Origin: Pseudoxanthomonas composti
GTDB taxonomy: Bacteria > Pseudomonadota > Gammaproteobacteria > Xanthomonadales > Xanthomonadaceae
NCBI RefSeq assembly: GCF_004122095.1
Contig: NZ_SAWZ01000002.1
Coordinates: forward strand, 186,001-250,000
Length of the DNA stretch: 64,000 nucleotides
Reading direction: 5' to 3'
Part shown: piece by piece, positions 10,235 to 19,491 of the stretch
Position numbering within the stretch: position 1 is the first letter of the stretch
Layout of the letters: every line of letters begins with the position of its first letter
The notes under the pieces: generated by a model
Databases searched by the model: none
What the model was told of the DNA's origin: nothing
Seen by the model: only the letters and a program-made list of their open reading frames with translations
Made by a program: the position numbers and the translations under genes

Positions 10235-10939
10235 TCAGCTCGCGAGCTGGATCTGCTCGAAGCTCTCCACCCGCTTGTGGCCACCAGTGGCCTGGCCGGT
10301 GCGCGGCGCCGCATAGTCCTCACGACGGTCCAGCAGCACCGTCTGCAGCCCGGCGGACCTGGCCGCATCGAGCTCTTCCACCACATCGGACAGGAACAGG
10401 ATCTCCTCGGCCGGCACGGCCACGCGCTCGACGATGGCCTTGTAGCTGTCCACCTCGCGCTTGCCTCCGATCTCGGTGTCGAACCAGCCGGAGATCAAGG
10501 GCGTCAGATCGCCGGCATCGCTGTGACCGAAGAACAGCTTCTGCGCCGGCACCGAGCCGGAGGAGTACACGTAGAGCTTGAAGCCCTCGCCGTACCAGGC
10601 CTGCAGTGCCGCGGCCGCGTCCGGATACATGTGCGCGGTGAAGTCGGCATCGTGGAAACCGGCCTCCCAGATCATGCCCTGCAGCGCCTTGAGCGCGGTG
10701 TGTTTACGGTCCTCCTCGATCCAGGCCTGCAGGGTCTGGACGATGGTCTCGTCGCTGGCGGCATCGCCCACTTCCTGGGCGACCTGGTCCAGCCACTGCC
10801 GCACCTCCAGCTCATCGCCGTGCTCGGCCACGAAGGCAGGCAGGGCGCGGTGCGCATAGGGGAACAGCACGTCCTTGACGAAGGAGATGCTGCTGGTGGT
10901 GCCCTCGATGTCGGTGAGGATGACCTGCGCGGTCGCCAT
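10235..10939 (-). CDS. mtnC: Enolase-phosphatase E1 (acireductone synthase)
   Basis: HAD-superfamily enzyme of methionine salvage. It enolises and then dephosphorylates 2,3-diketo-5-methylthiopentyl-1-phosphate to acireductone. The 234 residues start [20 protein letters not shown], the DIEGTTSS nucleophile motif of the family. [17 protein letters not shown] is motif II and [19 protein letters not shown] the third and fourth metal-binding segments. The start at 10939 shares one base with the mtnD stop codon, so the two are translationally coupled. The order mtnB-mtnD-mtnC places it last in the operon. Confidence 0.95.
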   Translation of the reverse strand: MATAQVILTDIEGTTSSISFVKDVLFPYAHRALPAFVAEHGDELEVRQWLDQVAQEVGDAASDETIVQTLQAWIEEDRKHTALKALQGMIWEAGFHDADFTAHMYPDAAAALQAWYGEGFKLYVYSSGSVPAQKLFFGHSDAGDLTPLISGWFDTEIGGKREVDSYKAIVERVAVPAEEILFLSDVVEELDAARSAGLQTVLLDRREDYAAPRTGQATGGHKRVESFEQIQLAS

Positions 10940-11496
10940 CAGCTGGCCTGCTCCGGCACGTAGCGTGGAAAACGCTGGGCGATGGTCTCGCCGGTGAAAT
11001 GCCCGACCCAGCCATCCGGCTCGGTGAAGAAGCGGATGGCCACGAACCGCGGCGACTCGCCCATGTCGAACCAGTGCAGGGTGCTGTCGGGCACCGCGAT
11101 CAGGTCGTCCTTCACGCATTCGATCTCGTAGACCTTGCCATCCACGTGCAGGGTGAACAGCCCCGAGCCGTCCACGAAGAAGCGCACTTCGTCTTCCTTG
11201 TGGAAGTGCTCATCGAGGAACTTGGCGCGCATTTCCTCGCGCTTGGGATTGTCCGGGGCGATGCTGACCACGTCCACGGACTTGAAGCCGCGCTCGGCCA
11301 CCAGACGGTCGATGTCGGCGCGATAGGCCTCCATCACCTGCTCGGGCGTGGCGCCGGCTTCCACCGGCTGGCTGGCCTTCCAGCGCTCGAAGGTCACGCC
11401 GATCTTTTTAAGCTCGGTGGCGATGAAGTCCGGGTCGTAGCTGGCGAACTCCGGGGTGTCCGGGTTGTTCTCGTCGAAGATGCGAAGTCGGCTCAT
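10939..11496 (-). CDS. mtnD: Acireductone dioxygenase
   Basis: Small cupin enzyme (185 residues) that cleaves acireductone. With Fe it gives the methionine precursor KMTB, with Ni it gives an off-pathway product. The metal ligands appear as [13 protein letters not shown] (two His and a Glu) and a later His in [14 protein letters not shown] lies nine bases before the ATG. It forms a tight pair with mtnC and follows mtnB after a 97-base gap. Confidence 0.95.
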   Translation of the reverse strand: MSRLRIFDENNPDTPEFASYDPDFIATELKKIGVTFERWKASQPVEAGATPEQVMEAYRADIDRLVAERGFKSVDVVSIAPDNPKREEMRAKFLDEHFHKEDEVRFFVDGSGLFTLHVDGKVYEIECVKDDLIAVPDSTLHWFDMGESPRFVAIRFFTEPDGWVGHFTGETIAQRFPRYVPEQAS

Positions 11497-11593
11497 GGCT
11501 GGCTCCCGTGTGACTGACAGGGGGAAGAACGACCGCCGAGGGTATCAGCGATCGCGTTGTGAGACTGGGGCGGCGGTGGAACGCTGTCGGCGT

Positions 11594-12235
11594 CTAGCCG
11601 CGACAACCCAACTTGCGTAACTCCAGTTCACAGTTGAACAGGAATTCGAAGGCTTCCAGATGGCGTCGCGCCTCGGCCATGGTGCGTCCCCAGGCGTACA
11701 GGCCATGGCCGTCGATCAGGTAGCCCCACAACGGCTGGGTGTCCAGCAGGGCGTCGACCTGGGCGGCCAGGACCTTCATGTCCTGGGTATTGGCGAACAC
11801 CGGCACATCCACGGCCATCTCATGAGTGCTGTTGCCGTGGAAGGCCTTGAGCAGTTCGTAGCCTTCCAGGCGGATGTGTCCTGCCCCGGCGAACAGGCGA
11901 GAGGCCACGGTCTGCACGGTCGAATGCGTATGCAACACGCAGCCGATCTCAGGGAAACGCCGATACAGATGGGTGTGCAGCAGGGTTTCGGCAGAGGGGC
12001 GCTTGTCGGTGGCCACCGGCTGGCCGTCGAAGTCCACCACCATGATGTGCTCGCGCCCCATGCGGCCCTTGTCCGCGCCGGACACGGTGATCGCCGCATG
12101 GCGATCGTCCAGGCGTTCGGAGAAATTGCTGCTGGTCGCAGGCGTCCAGCCGCGCGCGGCCAGCTCGGCCACGTTGGCGGTGATGCGGTCGGCCAGCAGC
12201 GCCAGGCGCTGGTCGTCGTAAGGCAGGGTGCTCAT
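11594..12235 (-). CDS. mtnB: Methylthioribulose-1-phosphate dehydratase
   Basis: Class II aldolase/adducin-fold dehydratase (213 residues) preceding MtnC in methionine salvage. [14 protein letters not shown] is the substrate loop, [20 protein letters not shown] carries the zinc histidines and the third is in [11 protein letters not shown]. With mtnD and mtnC, three consecutive steps of the pathway are encoded here; mtnA and mtnP are not in the window. The permease gene upstream ends 34 bases before this start, so all four may be one transcript. Confidence 0.95.
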   Translation of the reverse strand: MSTLPYDDQRLALLADRITANVAELAARGWTPATSSNFSERLDDRHAAITVSGADKGRMGREHIMVVDFDGQPVATDKRPSAETLLHTHLYRRFPEIGCVLHTHSTVQTVASRLFAGAGHIRLEGYELLKAFHGNSTHEMAVDVPVFANTQDMKVLAAQVDALLDTQPLWGYLIDGHGLYAWGRTMAEARRHLEAFEFLFNCELELRKLGCRG

Positions 12236-12269
12236 GGGCTGATTCTACCGCGCGCGCACCGGCGCTGAC

Positions 12270-13700
12270 TCAACCCTTGGTGTGCAGCCGGCTGTGCCGG
12301 TAGCCGTAGGCGGCATAGATGATGAAGCCGATCACGGTCCAGCCGATCATCAGCATCCAGTTGTGCATGGTCATGGTGGACAGCAGCATCAGGCAGCTGC
12401 CGACGCCGGCCAGGCAGATCAACCAGGCGAAGGGGATTCGGAACGGACGCGGGATGTCCGGTTGCGTGTGGCGCAGGATCAGCACGCCGGCGCAGACCGC
12501 GGCGAAGGCGATCAGCGTGCCCATCGAGGTCAGCTCGCCCAGCACGTCCAGCGGGAACAGCGCGGCCAGGATGGCGATGCCGATGCCGGTGATGACGGTG
12601 TTGACGTGCGGGGTGCGGTACTTGGGGTGGATCTTGGTGAACACCGGCGGCAGCAGGCCGTCGTGGGCCATGATCATGAAGATCCGCGGCTGGCCGATGA
12701 TCATCACCAGCACCACCGAGGACAGGCCGATCAGCGCGCCGACTTCCACGATGATGCGCAGCCAGCCCAGCTGCGGATGCGCGGCTACCGCGGTCACCAC
12801 CGGCTCGGCCGTGCCTAGGGCGGTGTAGGGCACCAGGCCGGTCATCACCGCGGCCATGGCGATGTACAGCACGGTGCAGATCACCAGCGAGAGCAGCATG
12901 CCGATGGGCAGGTCACGCTGCGGGCGGGTGGATTCCTGGGCCGCCACCGAAACCGCCTCGAAGCCGATGTAGGCGAAGAACACGATGGCCGCGCCGCGCA
13001 CGATGCCGTCCCAGCCGAATTTGCCCGGGGCTTCGTTGGCGGGAATGAAGGGCTGCCAGTTGGCCGGGTCCACGTACTTCCAGCCGGCGATGATGATCAG
13101 CAGGATCAGGCAGGTCTTGAGGATCACCATGGCCATGTTCATGGCCGAGGACTTGCGGATGCCCACGTAGCACAGCCAGGTCAACAACAGCACGATGGCC
13201 GCCGCCGGCAGGTTGGCGATGGCGCCGGTCGGCTGCAGCTTGCCGTCCAGTGGCGCGCTGACCAGCGCCGCCGGCAGGTGGATGCCGAACTGGTCCAGCA
13301 GGCTCAGGAAATAGCCGGTCCAGCTGACCGCCACGGCCGAGGCCGACACGCCGTACTCCAGCACCAGCATCCACCCGATGAACCAGGCCGCCGCCTCGCC
13401 CAGGGTGGCGTAGGTGTAGGTGTAGGCCGAGCCGGACACCGGCACCATCGCGGCGAACTCGGCGTAGGCCATGGCGCAGAAGGCGCAGCACAGCGCGGCC
13501 AGGATGAAGCTCAGGATGATGGCCGGGCCGGCGTGCTCGGCCGCGGCCTGGCCGGTGATGACGAAGATGCCACCGCCGATCACCGCGCCGATCCCGAGCG
13601 CCGTCAGCCCCCAGGGCCCCAGGGTGCGATGCAGGCCCAGCGCCTCGGCGGCGCCGTGGCTGGCGAGGGGATGCTTGGTGGCCAGGAGTCGTTTGAACAT
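12270..13700 (-). CDS. APC-family amino-acid permease
   Basis: Integral inner-membrane protein of 476 residues with about 12 hydrophobic segments. ALGIGAVIGGGIFVITGQAA is the conserved first-helix motif of the amino acid-polyamine-organocation family, here of the YfnA/CAT-like branch. FFAYIGFEAVSVAAQESTRP (about 230-250) is the substrate and cation region. The substrate is not readable from sequence. Its place 34 bases upstream of mtnB may hint at a methionine-related or branched-chain substrate, but the second permease next to it is not salvage-linked. A paralog lies immediately upstream. Confidence 0.85.
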   Translation of the reverse strand: MFKRLLATKHPLASHGAAEALGLHRTLGPWGLTALGIGAVIGGGIFVITGQAAAEHAGPAIILSFILAALCCAFCAMAYAEFAAMVPVSGSAYTYTYATLGEAAAWFIGWMLVLEYGVSASAVAVSWTGYFLSLLDQFGIHLPAALVSAPLDGKLQPTGAIANLPAAAIVLLLTWLCYVGIRKSSAMNMAMVILKTCLILLIIIAGWKYVDPANWQPFIPANEAPGKFGWDGIVRGAAIVFFAYIGFEAVSVAAQESTRPQRDLPIGMLLSLVICTVLYIAMAAVMTGLVPYTALGTAEPVVTAVAAHPQLGWLRIIVEVGALIGLSSVVLVMIIGQPRIFMIMAHDGLLPPVFTKIHPKYRTPHVNTVITGIGIAILAALFPLDVLGELTSMGTLIAFAAVCAGVLILRHTQPDIPRPFRIPFAWLICLAGVGSCLMLLSTMTMHNWMLMIGWTVIGFIIYAAYGYRHSRLHTKG

Positions 13701-13736
13701 GGACGCGGTGTCGATCTTGGGGGGAGGGGTAAACGA

Positions 13737-13769
13737 CGAAGGCCGACGCTAGAGTGCCGTCGGCCTTCG
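13737..13769 (-). terminator. Probable intrinsic terminator between the two permeases
   Basis: A perfect 12-base stem (CGAAGGCCGACG / CGTCGGCCTTCG) with a nine-base loop lies ten bases beyond the stop of the upstream permease on the minus strand. The tail in the minus direction reads TCGTTTACCC, a weak T-tract. Confidence 0.65.
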
Positions 13770-13779
13770 ATGCTGGGCG

Positions 13780-15255
13780 TCAGTGGCCCCGGCGCAGCTT
13801 GCTGTGTCGGTAGCCGTAGCCGAAATAGACCGCCAGGCCCAGCACCGTCCAGCCGACGAAGATCAGCCAGTGCTCGGTGAACGGCTGCCAGAACAGGTAC
13901 AGGCAGGCGGCCACGCCCAGCGGGCAGATCACGATGGCCACGGGCACGCGGAACGGACGGGCCAGCTCGGGGCGGGTGTAGCGCAGCACCAGTACGCCGG
14001 CGCAGACCGTGGCGAAGGCCAGCAGTGTGCCCATCGACACCAGCTCGCCCAGCACGTTCAGCGGCATCAGGCCGGCCAGGGTACAGGCCAGTACGCCGAC
14101 GATGACGGTGCCGACGTAAGGGGTCTGGTACTTGGGGTGGATCTTGCCGAACAGGCCAGGCAGCAGGCCGTCGCGCGACATGGAATAGAAGATGCGCGGC
14201 TGGGCCATCAGCATCACCAGGATCACCGAGGACAGGCCGGCGATGGCGCCGATCTCGGTGGCGGTCTTCAGCCAGGCCAGGGCCGGGTAGGGCTCGATCG
14301 CGGTGACCACCGGCTTGGCCGTGCCCAGCAGCGTGTAGTTGGTCATGCCGGTCAGGACCAGGCACACCGCGATGTAGATGATGGTGCAGATGGCCAGCGA
14401 TCCGAGGATCCCCAGCGGCATGTCGCGCTGCGGATTCTTGGCCTCGCCGGCGGCGGTGGAGACCGCATCGAAGCCGATGTAGGCGAAGAACACGATGGCC
14501 GCCGCGCGGGTGACCCCGTCGAAGCCGAACTTGCCCGGGCCCTGCGCCTCGGGAATGAACGGGGTCCAGTTGGCCGGGTCCACGTACTGGGCGCCGAAGC
14601 CCAGGAAGCAGGCGATGACCGCGACCTTGATCGCCACCACGATGGCATTGGCCGTGGCCGACTGGGTGATGCCCACGTAGCACAGGCCGCTGACGGCGGC
14701 GACGATGCCGATCGCCGGCAGATTGAGCAGCGAGCCGGTGCTGACGAAATGCCCGTCCTTCCAGTCGATCGGTGCCTGTGTCAGTTCGGCGGGGAAGGGT
14801 AAGCCCAGGGTGCCGGTGATGAAGCTGATCAGGTAACTGGACCACCCGACCGCCACGGTGGAGGAAGCGAACAGGTACTCCAGGATCAGGCACCAGCCGA
14901 TGAACCAGGCGACGAACTCGCCCAGGGTGGCGTAGGAAAAGGAGTAGGCACTGCCCGAGACCGGCAACAGCGCGGAGAACTCGGCATAGCACAGCCCGGC
15001 CAGAGCGCAGGCGAAGCCGGCCATGATGAAGCTCAGGGTCACCGCCGGACCGGCGTGATTGGCCGCGGCCTGGCCGGTCAACACGAAGATGCCCGCGCCG
15101 ATCACCGCGCCCACGCCCAGCAGCACCAGGTGACGGGCGGTCAGGGTCCGTTTGAGGGTGGCTTCGCCTTTCAGGCTACCTTCGACCGGCTCGCCGGCGT
15201 CGACGTGTCCTGCCGGCTCGACCGGCTTGACGATAAACAACCCCTTGTTGGACAT
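13780..15255 (-). CDS. APC-family amino-acid permease (paralog of the neighbour)
   Basis: A 491-residue permease closely resembling the neighbour at 12270-13700. Shared segments include LGVGAVIGAGIFVLTGQAA and FFAYIGFDAVSTAAGEAKNP, and both use the C-terminal motif GYRHSKLR / GYRHSRLH. The start at 15255 (MSNKGLFIVKPVEPAG) leaves a soluble N-terminus of about 45 residues that the neighbour lacks. Tandem duplication is the simple explanation. A terminator separates the two, so they are probably transcribed independently. Confidence 0.85.
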   Translation of the reverse strand: MSNKGLFIVKPVEPAGHVDAGEPVEGSLKGEATLKRTLTARHLVLLGVGAVIGAGIFVLTGQAAANHAGPAVTLSFIMAGFACALAGLCYAEFSALLPVSGSAYSFSYATLGEFVAWFIGWCLILEYLFASSTVAVGWSSYLISFITGTLGLPFPAELTQAPIDWKDGHFVSTGSLLNLPAIGIVAAVSGLCYVGITQSATANAIVVAIKVAVIACFLGFGAQYVDPANWTPFIPEAQGPGKFGFDGVTRAAAIVFFAYIGFDAVSTAAGEAKNPQRDMPLGILGSLAICTIIYIAVCLVLTGMTNYTLLGTAKPVVTAIEPYPALAWLKTATEIGAIAGLSSVILVMLMAQPRIFYSMSRDGLLPGLFGKIHPKYQTPYVGTVIVGVLACTLAGLMPLNVLGELVSMGTLLAFATVCAGVLVLRYTRPELARPFRVPVAIVICPLGVAACLYLFWQPFTEHWLIFVGWTVLGLAVYFGYGYRHSKLRRGH

Positions 15256-15401
15256 GCTGCGCGTTCCTCTGGAGCGTTCAGCCGTGCCGACGCCAGTAGT
15301 TGGGTGATAGGTTGCCGTCAGATGACAGCACAGCGCGGTACCTTGCCAAACGCCGCTGTTCCGCACAAGACGCACTGCCAGATGACCGCGATAATGCGCG
15401 G

Positions 15402-15992
15402 ATGAATGCGATCACCCCCTCTGCGGCGCCGGCCGACCCGCATCGCGGCCTGGAGCAGGCCTTTGCCGCCTACGCCCGGCGCTGGCCGGGCGAGGCCGAG
15501 TTGGCGGCCGATTTCATTGACCTGCTGGGCGACCGACTCGACCCGTACGGGCGCGAGCGGCTGCAGGGGCACTTCACCGCCTCGGCCTGGCTGGTCAGTG
15601 CCGATGGCCGGCGCACCCTGCTCATGCACCACGCCAAGCTGCTGCGGTGGCTGCAGCCCGGCGGCCATGCCGATGGCGATCGCGACCTGCCGCGGGTGGC
15701 CCTGAAGGAGGCGCAGGAAGAAACCGGGCTGGCCGCGCTGGCGGTGGACGATACGGCCATCTTCGACCTGGACCGGCACTGGATCCCCGAACGCAAGGAC
15801 GTGCCCGGGCACTGGCATCACGACGTGCGCTATGTGGTGCGGGCCACCGGCAGTGAAGACTTCCTGGCCAACGAGGAATCGCTGGCCCTGGCCTGGCGCC
15901 CGGTGGCGGAGGTGGCCCGGGATCCGGACCCCTCGCTCAGCCGCATGGCGCGGAAGTGGTTGGTGCGGTTGGGGCTGACGGCTGAGGAGTGA
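15402..15992 (+). CDS. NUDIX-domain protein with a changed NUDIX box
   Basis: A 196-residue hydrolase-like protein. The NUDIX region is LQPGGHADGDRDLPRVALKE followed by AQEETGL (about 85-110). The second half (K-E-A-Q-E-E-T-G) keeps the metal-binding glutamates, but the first conserved glutamate of the box is Arg (or the adjacent Asp) here and the usual Arg of RExxEE is Lys. SADGRRTLLMHHAKLLRWLQ before it fits the substrate side of the fold. Family members hydrolyse nucleoside diphosphates linked to other groups; the substrate is unknown. The ATG at 15402 is chosen over one 34 codons earlier, where the sequence is not domain-like. Confidence 0.75.
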   Translation: MNAITPSAAPADPHRGLEQAFAAYARRWPGEAELAADFIDLLGDRLDPYGRERLQGHFTASAWLVSADGRRTLLMHHAKLLRWLQPGGHADGDRDLPRVALKEAQEETGLAALAVDDTAIFDLDRHWIPERKDVPGHWHHDVRYVVRATGSEDFLANEESLALAWRPVAEVARDPDPSLSRMARKWLVRLGLTAEE

Positions 15993-16314
15993 GCGGAGAG
16001 GAGTGAGGAGTGAGCAGAGCGCGCAGGGGCGAGCGGCCTGCTTTGGGAGCGGCCGTTTATGAGAGCTTTCTTTTCGAAAGCGATGTTTGTGGGAGCGGCT
16101 TCAGCCGCGAAGGGGCTTTCCCGGGAAAGCCTCTTCGCGGCTGATGGCCCTAGGCCACGCAGAGCCGCTCCCACAGAGGTCGCTCGCGCAGAGGCCGCCT
16201 GCGCGGGTTCGCTCTCAGCGAGGCGACTGCGCCGGCAGTCACTTCAACTAAGGGCACTGGCCCCGAAATCTCTTCACTCGGAGCGCCCGCGCTCCAGCGC
16301 CGGGCGTTGCGGGG
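15993..16314. other. Intergenic region with GAGTGAG-type repeats and a REP-like element
   Basis: No gene is visible between the NUDIX stop and the end of serA. Bases 15984-16018 are purine-rich with iterated GAGGAGTGAG units, TTTGGGAGCGGCC at about 16042 is a lone REP half-arm, and a full REP-like copy is at 16088-16175. The final 130 bases before the serA stop show nothing recognisable. Confidence 0.55.
16088..16175. repeat. REP-like palindromic element, copy 3
   Basis: Outer arms TGTGGGAGCGGCT and AGCCGCTCCCACA are perfect complements. Inner arms TCAGCCGCGAAG and CTTCGCGGCTGA pair as well. The extra GATGGCCCTAGGCCA segment forms its own small stem and is shared with copy 2. Confidence 0.85.
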
Positions 16315-17553
16315 CTAGTACAGCACGCGGGTGCGCAGGGTGCCTTCGATGGCGCCCAGCGCATCGCGCAGGATACTCGCCTGCTCTTCGTTGGCGGTCA
16401 CATCGATCACCACGTAGCCGACCTGCGGGTCGGTACGCAGGTACTGGCCATCGATATTGATGCCCTGGGCGCGGAACACGTCGTTGATGGCCGAAAGCAC
16501 GCCCGGCACGTTGCGGTGGATATGCAGTAGGCGGCGGCTGCCTTCGTGGCCGGGCAGGGTGACCTCGGGGAAGTTCACCGCCGACAGCGTGCTGCCGTTG
16601 TCGCTGTAGCGCACCAGCTTGGCGGCCACCTCGATGCCGATGTTGTCCTGCGCCTCCAGCGTGCTGCCGCCTACGTGCGGGGTCAGGATCACCTGATCCA
16701 GGCCCGCCAGCGGGGTGACGAAGGCATCGCCATTGCCCTTGGGTTCGACGGGGAACACGTCCACCGCCGCGCCGCCCACCTGGCCGGACCTGAGCGCCTC
16801 GGCGAGGGCCTCGATGTCCACCACCGTGCCGCGCGAGGCATTGATCAGGTGCGCGCCACGCTTCATCCCGGCGATCTGCGCCGGGCCGAACATGTCCTTG
16901 GTGGCGGGCGTCTCCGGCACGTGCAGGGTCACCACGTCCGACTGCGCCAGCAGGTCCGCAAGGCTCAGCGCCGGGGTGGCGTTGCCCAGCGAGAGCTTGG
17001 TCTCGATGTCGTGGAAGACCACGCGCATGCCCAGCGCCTCGGCCAGCACGCCGACCTGGGTGCCGATGTGGCCATAGCCGATGATGCCCAGGGTCTTGCC
17101 GCGGACCTCGTGGCTGCCGGCGGCCGACTTGGACCAGCCGCCGCGGTGGCACTCGGCGCTCTTCTGCGGAATGCCGCGCATCAGCATGATGGCCTGGGCG
17201 ATGACCAGCTCGGCCACGCTGCGCGTGTTGGAGTAGGGCGCGTTGAACACCGGGATGCCGGCCAGCTCGGCCGCGTCGACATCGACCTGGTTGGTGCCAA
17301 TGCAGAAGCAGCCGATGGACATCAGCCGGCGCGCATGCGACAGCACCTCGGCGGTGAGCTGGGTGCGCGAGCGGATGCCGATGATGTGGGCATCGGCGAT
17401 AGCCGCCTTCAGCTGGTCTTCCGGCAGCGACTTGGTGTGGAAATCGATTTGCGTGTAGCCGGCGGCCTGGAACACGTCCACCGCGGTCTGGCTGACGCCT
17501 TCCAGCAGCAGTACGCGGATGTCCTGCTTGGGGAAGGAGGTCTTCTTGGTCAT
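16315..17553 (-). CDS. serA: D-3-phosphoglycerate dehydrogenase
   Basis: First enzyme of serine synthesis, oxidising 3-phosphoglycerate with NAD. The 412 residues match the E. coli-type form with one C-terminal ACT domain. GKTLGIIGYGHIGTQVGVLA (about 155-175) is the NAD site, SRGTVVDIEAL and PVEPKGNG lie in the catalytic part, and VNFPEVTLP leads into the ACT domain ending DVTANEEQASILRDALGAIE. Start at 17553 because the earlier in-frame segment is not protein-like. Divergent from the D-2-hydroxyglutarate dehydrogenase gene with 145 bases between. Confidence 0.95.
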   Translation of the reverse strand: MTKKTSFPKQDIRVLLLEGVSQTAVDVFQAAGYTQIDFHTKSLPEDQLKAAIADAHIIGIRSRTQLTAEVLSHARRLMSIGCFCIGTNQVDVDAAELAGIPVFNAPYSNTRSVAELVIAQAIMLMRGIPQKSAECHRGGWSKSAAGSHEVRGKTLGIIGYGHIGTQVGVLAEALGMRVVFHDIETKLSLGNATPALSLADLLAQSDVVTLHVPETPATKDMFGPAQIAGMKRGAHLINASRGTVVDIEALAEALRSGQVGGAAVDVFPVEPKGNGDAFVTPLAGLDQVILTPHVGGSTLEAQDNIGIEVAAKLVRYSDNGSTLSAVNFPEVTLPGHEGSRRLLHIHRNVPGVLSAINDVFRAQGINIDGQYLRTDPQVGYVVIDVTANEEQASILRDALGAIEGTLRTRVLY

Positions 17554-17698
17554 CGGTCTGGAGGGGGTCGAAGCGGGCCGCCCACTATGCCAGAGCGCAT
17601 TGGTTACCGTTGCAGCGCAACGTGGGCCGCGCCAAGTGGACGTGGCGTTGCATCGCTGGCACGCTGGCGCCCCCCTTATCGCAGGCTTTCGCGCCGCC

Positions 17699-19087
17699 AT
17701 GACCGACTCCCGCCTTGCCGCGCTGCAAGCCGCCGCACCGGACCTTCGCCTGAAGACCGAGCCGGGCGATCTGGAGCACTACGGCCGGGACTGGACCCGT
17801 CGCTGGACCCCCGATCCGCTGGCCATCGCCTTGCCGGGCAGCGTGGCCGAGGTGCAGGCGGTGATGCGCTGGGCCAGCGCGCATGCCATCAAGGTCGTGC
17901 CCTCCGGCGGCCGCACCGGCCTGTCCGGCGGCGCGGTGGCCGCCCATGGCGAGCTGGTGCTCAGCCTGGAGCGCATGAACAAGCCGCTGGCCTTCGACCG
18001 CGTCGACCGCACGCTGACCGTGCAGGCCGGCATGCCGCTGGAGGCGGTGCACAACGCCGCGCGGGAGAACGGACTGGAGTATCCGGTGGATTTCGCCGCG
18101 CGCGGGTCGTGCTCGATCGGCGGCAACATCGCCACCAACGCCGGCGGCATCCGCGTGATCCGCTATGGCAACACGCGCGAATGGATCGCAGGGCTCAAGG
18201 TGGTCACCGCCGATGGCGAGGTGCTGGATCTCAACCGCGCCCTGGTCAAGAACTCCAGCGGCTACGACCTGCGCCAGCTGATGATCGGCTCGGAAGGCAC
18301 GCTGGGGGTGATCGTGGAAGCCACCCTGCGCCTGACCGATCCGCCGCCGCCGACCAACGTGATGCTGCTGGCGCTGACCAGTTTCGAGGGGCTGATGGAG
18401 GTGTTCGCCGCCTTCCGCGAGCGGCTGCAGCTGGAGGCCTTCGAGTTCTTCACCGACATCGCCCTCAAGCATGTGCTGGCGCATGGGGCGGTCAAACCGT
18501 TCGAGGAAGTCCACCCTTACTACGTGGTCACCGAGTTCGCCATCGGCGATGAGGCCAAGGAAGCCGCGGCAATGGCGGCGTTCGAGGCGTGCATGGAGGC
18601 CGGCTGGGTGGCCGACGGCGTGATCAGCCAGTCCGATGCCCAGGCCCAGCAACTGTGGCGGCTGCGCGAGGGCATCACCGAGTCGCTGGCACCGCACGTG
18701 CCCTACAAGAACGACGTGTCGGTGCGGATCTCGCGGATGCCGGCGTTCCTCAAGGAAACCCAGGCGCTCCTCGGCCAGGCCTATCCGCAGTTCGAGGTGG
18801 TGTGGTTCGGCCACATTGGCGATGGCAACCTGCACATCAACGTGCTCAAGCCGGCGGAGATGGCGCAGGACCAGTTCGTGCGCGAGTGCGAGCAGGTCAC
18901 CAAGCTGTTGGCGCAGGCGCTCAAGGCCCACGAGGGCAGCATCTCGGCCGAGCACGGCATCGGCCTGGTCAAGAAGCCTTACCTGGACAGCACCCGCAGC
19001 CCGGCGGAGATCGCGCTGATGCGCGGCGTGCGCCGGGCGATGGACCCGCAGGCCCTGCTGAACCCGGGCAAGCTGTTCGACGCCTGA
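17699..19087 (+). CDS. FAD-linked D-2-hydroxyglutarate dehydrogenase (putative)
   Basis: A 462-residue flavoprotein of the VAO/GlcD-like family. VVPSGGRTGLSGGAVA and FAARGSCSIGGNIATNAGG (about 65-80 and 130-150) form the FAD site. VWFGHIGDGNLHINVL and EHGIGLVKKPYL are C-terminal active-site signatures of D-2-hydroxyacid dehydrogenases. SerA can reduce 2-oxoglutarate to D-2-hydroxyglutarate, and this enzyme type oxidises it back (known in Pseudomonas). The divergent serA neighbour supports that role. D-lactate or glycolate dehydrogenases are alternatives. The ATG at 17699 is chosen because an earlier start at 17519 overlaps serA. Confidence 0.8.
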   Translation: MTDSRLAALQAAAPDLRLKTEPGDLEHYGRDWTRRWTPDPLAIALPGSVAEVQAVMRWASAHAIKVVPSGGRTGLSGGAVAAHGELVLSLERMNKPLAFDRVDRTLTVQAGMPLEAVHNAARENGLEYPVDFAARGSCSIGGNIATNAGGIRVIRYGNTREWIAGLKVVTADGEVLDLNRALVKNSSGYDLRQLMIGSEGTLGVIVEATLRLTDPPPPTNVMLLALTSFEGLMEVFAAFRERLQLEAFEFFTDIALKHVLAHGAVKPFEEVHPYYVVTEFAIGDEAKEAAAMAAFEACMEAGWVADGVISQSDAQAQQLWRLREGITESLAPHVPYKNDVSVRISRMPAFLKETQALLGQAYPQFEVVWFGHIGDGNLHINVLKPAEMAQDQFVRECEQVTKLLAQALKAHEGSISAEHGIGLVKKPYLDSTRSPAEIALMRGVRRAMDPQALLNPGKLFDA

Positions 19088-19170
19088 TCCGGCCGACCAA
19101 TGGAACCTGCGTGTGAAGGCCGTGTAGTCTTCGGCCCTGGCCTTGGCCTGTCTTGCCCTCGACTCACGGA

Positions 19171-19491
19171 ATGAACCGCATGAAAGCGCTGCTCCCCCTG
19201 TGCCTGCTGGCACTGACCGCACCGGCCCTGGCCGGTAGTTTCGCCGGCAGCTCCGCCGGTGCCTCCTCGGCTGGTTCGTCTGCCGGCTCGTCGGCGTCTT
19301 CGGACAGCTCCTCAGGTGGCGATGACAAGATCGTCCTGCAGGCACGCCAGGACGCGGCGGGCTTCGTCGCCAGCGAAGGTCGCATCCGCGGCGCGCAGCT
19401 GGAAGCGGCCCTGCGTACGCTGCGCGCGCACGACCCCTCGCTGCACGCACGCAGCGACATGCAGCTGGCCCAGGCCATCCTGGCACGCTGA
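19171..19491 (+). CDS. DUF2388 small exported protein
   Basis: A 106-residue protein with a signal peptide (MKALLPLCLLALTAPALAGS). A Ser/Gly/Ala-rich linker follows (about 29-52), then the conserved part DDKIVLQARQDAAGFVASEG and RIRGAQLEAALRTLR, ending SDMQLAQAILAR. This matches my memory of DUF2388, known mainly from pseudomonads; its function is unknown. ATG at 19171 is used, while 19180 is equally likely because GGA at 19168 is better spaced from it. The stop overlaps the start of the next gene, suggesting one transcript. Confidence 0.75.
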   Translation: MNRMKALLPLCLLALTAPALAGSFAGSSAGASSAGSSAGSSASSDSSSGGDDKIVLQARQDAAGFVASEGRIRGAQLEAALRTLRAHDPSLHARSDMQLAQAILAR

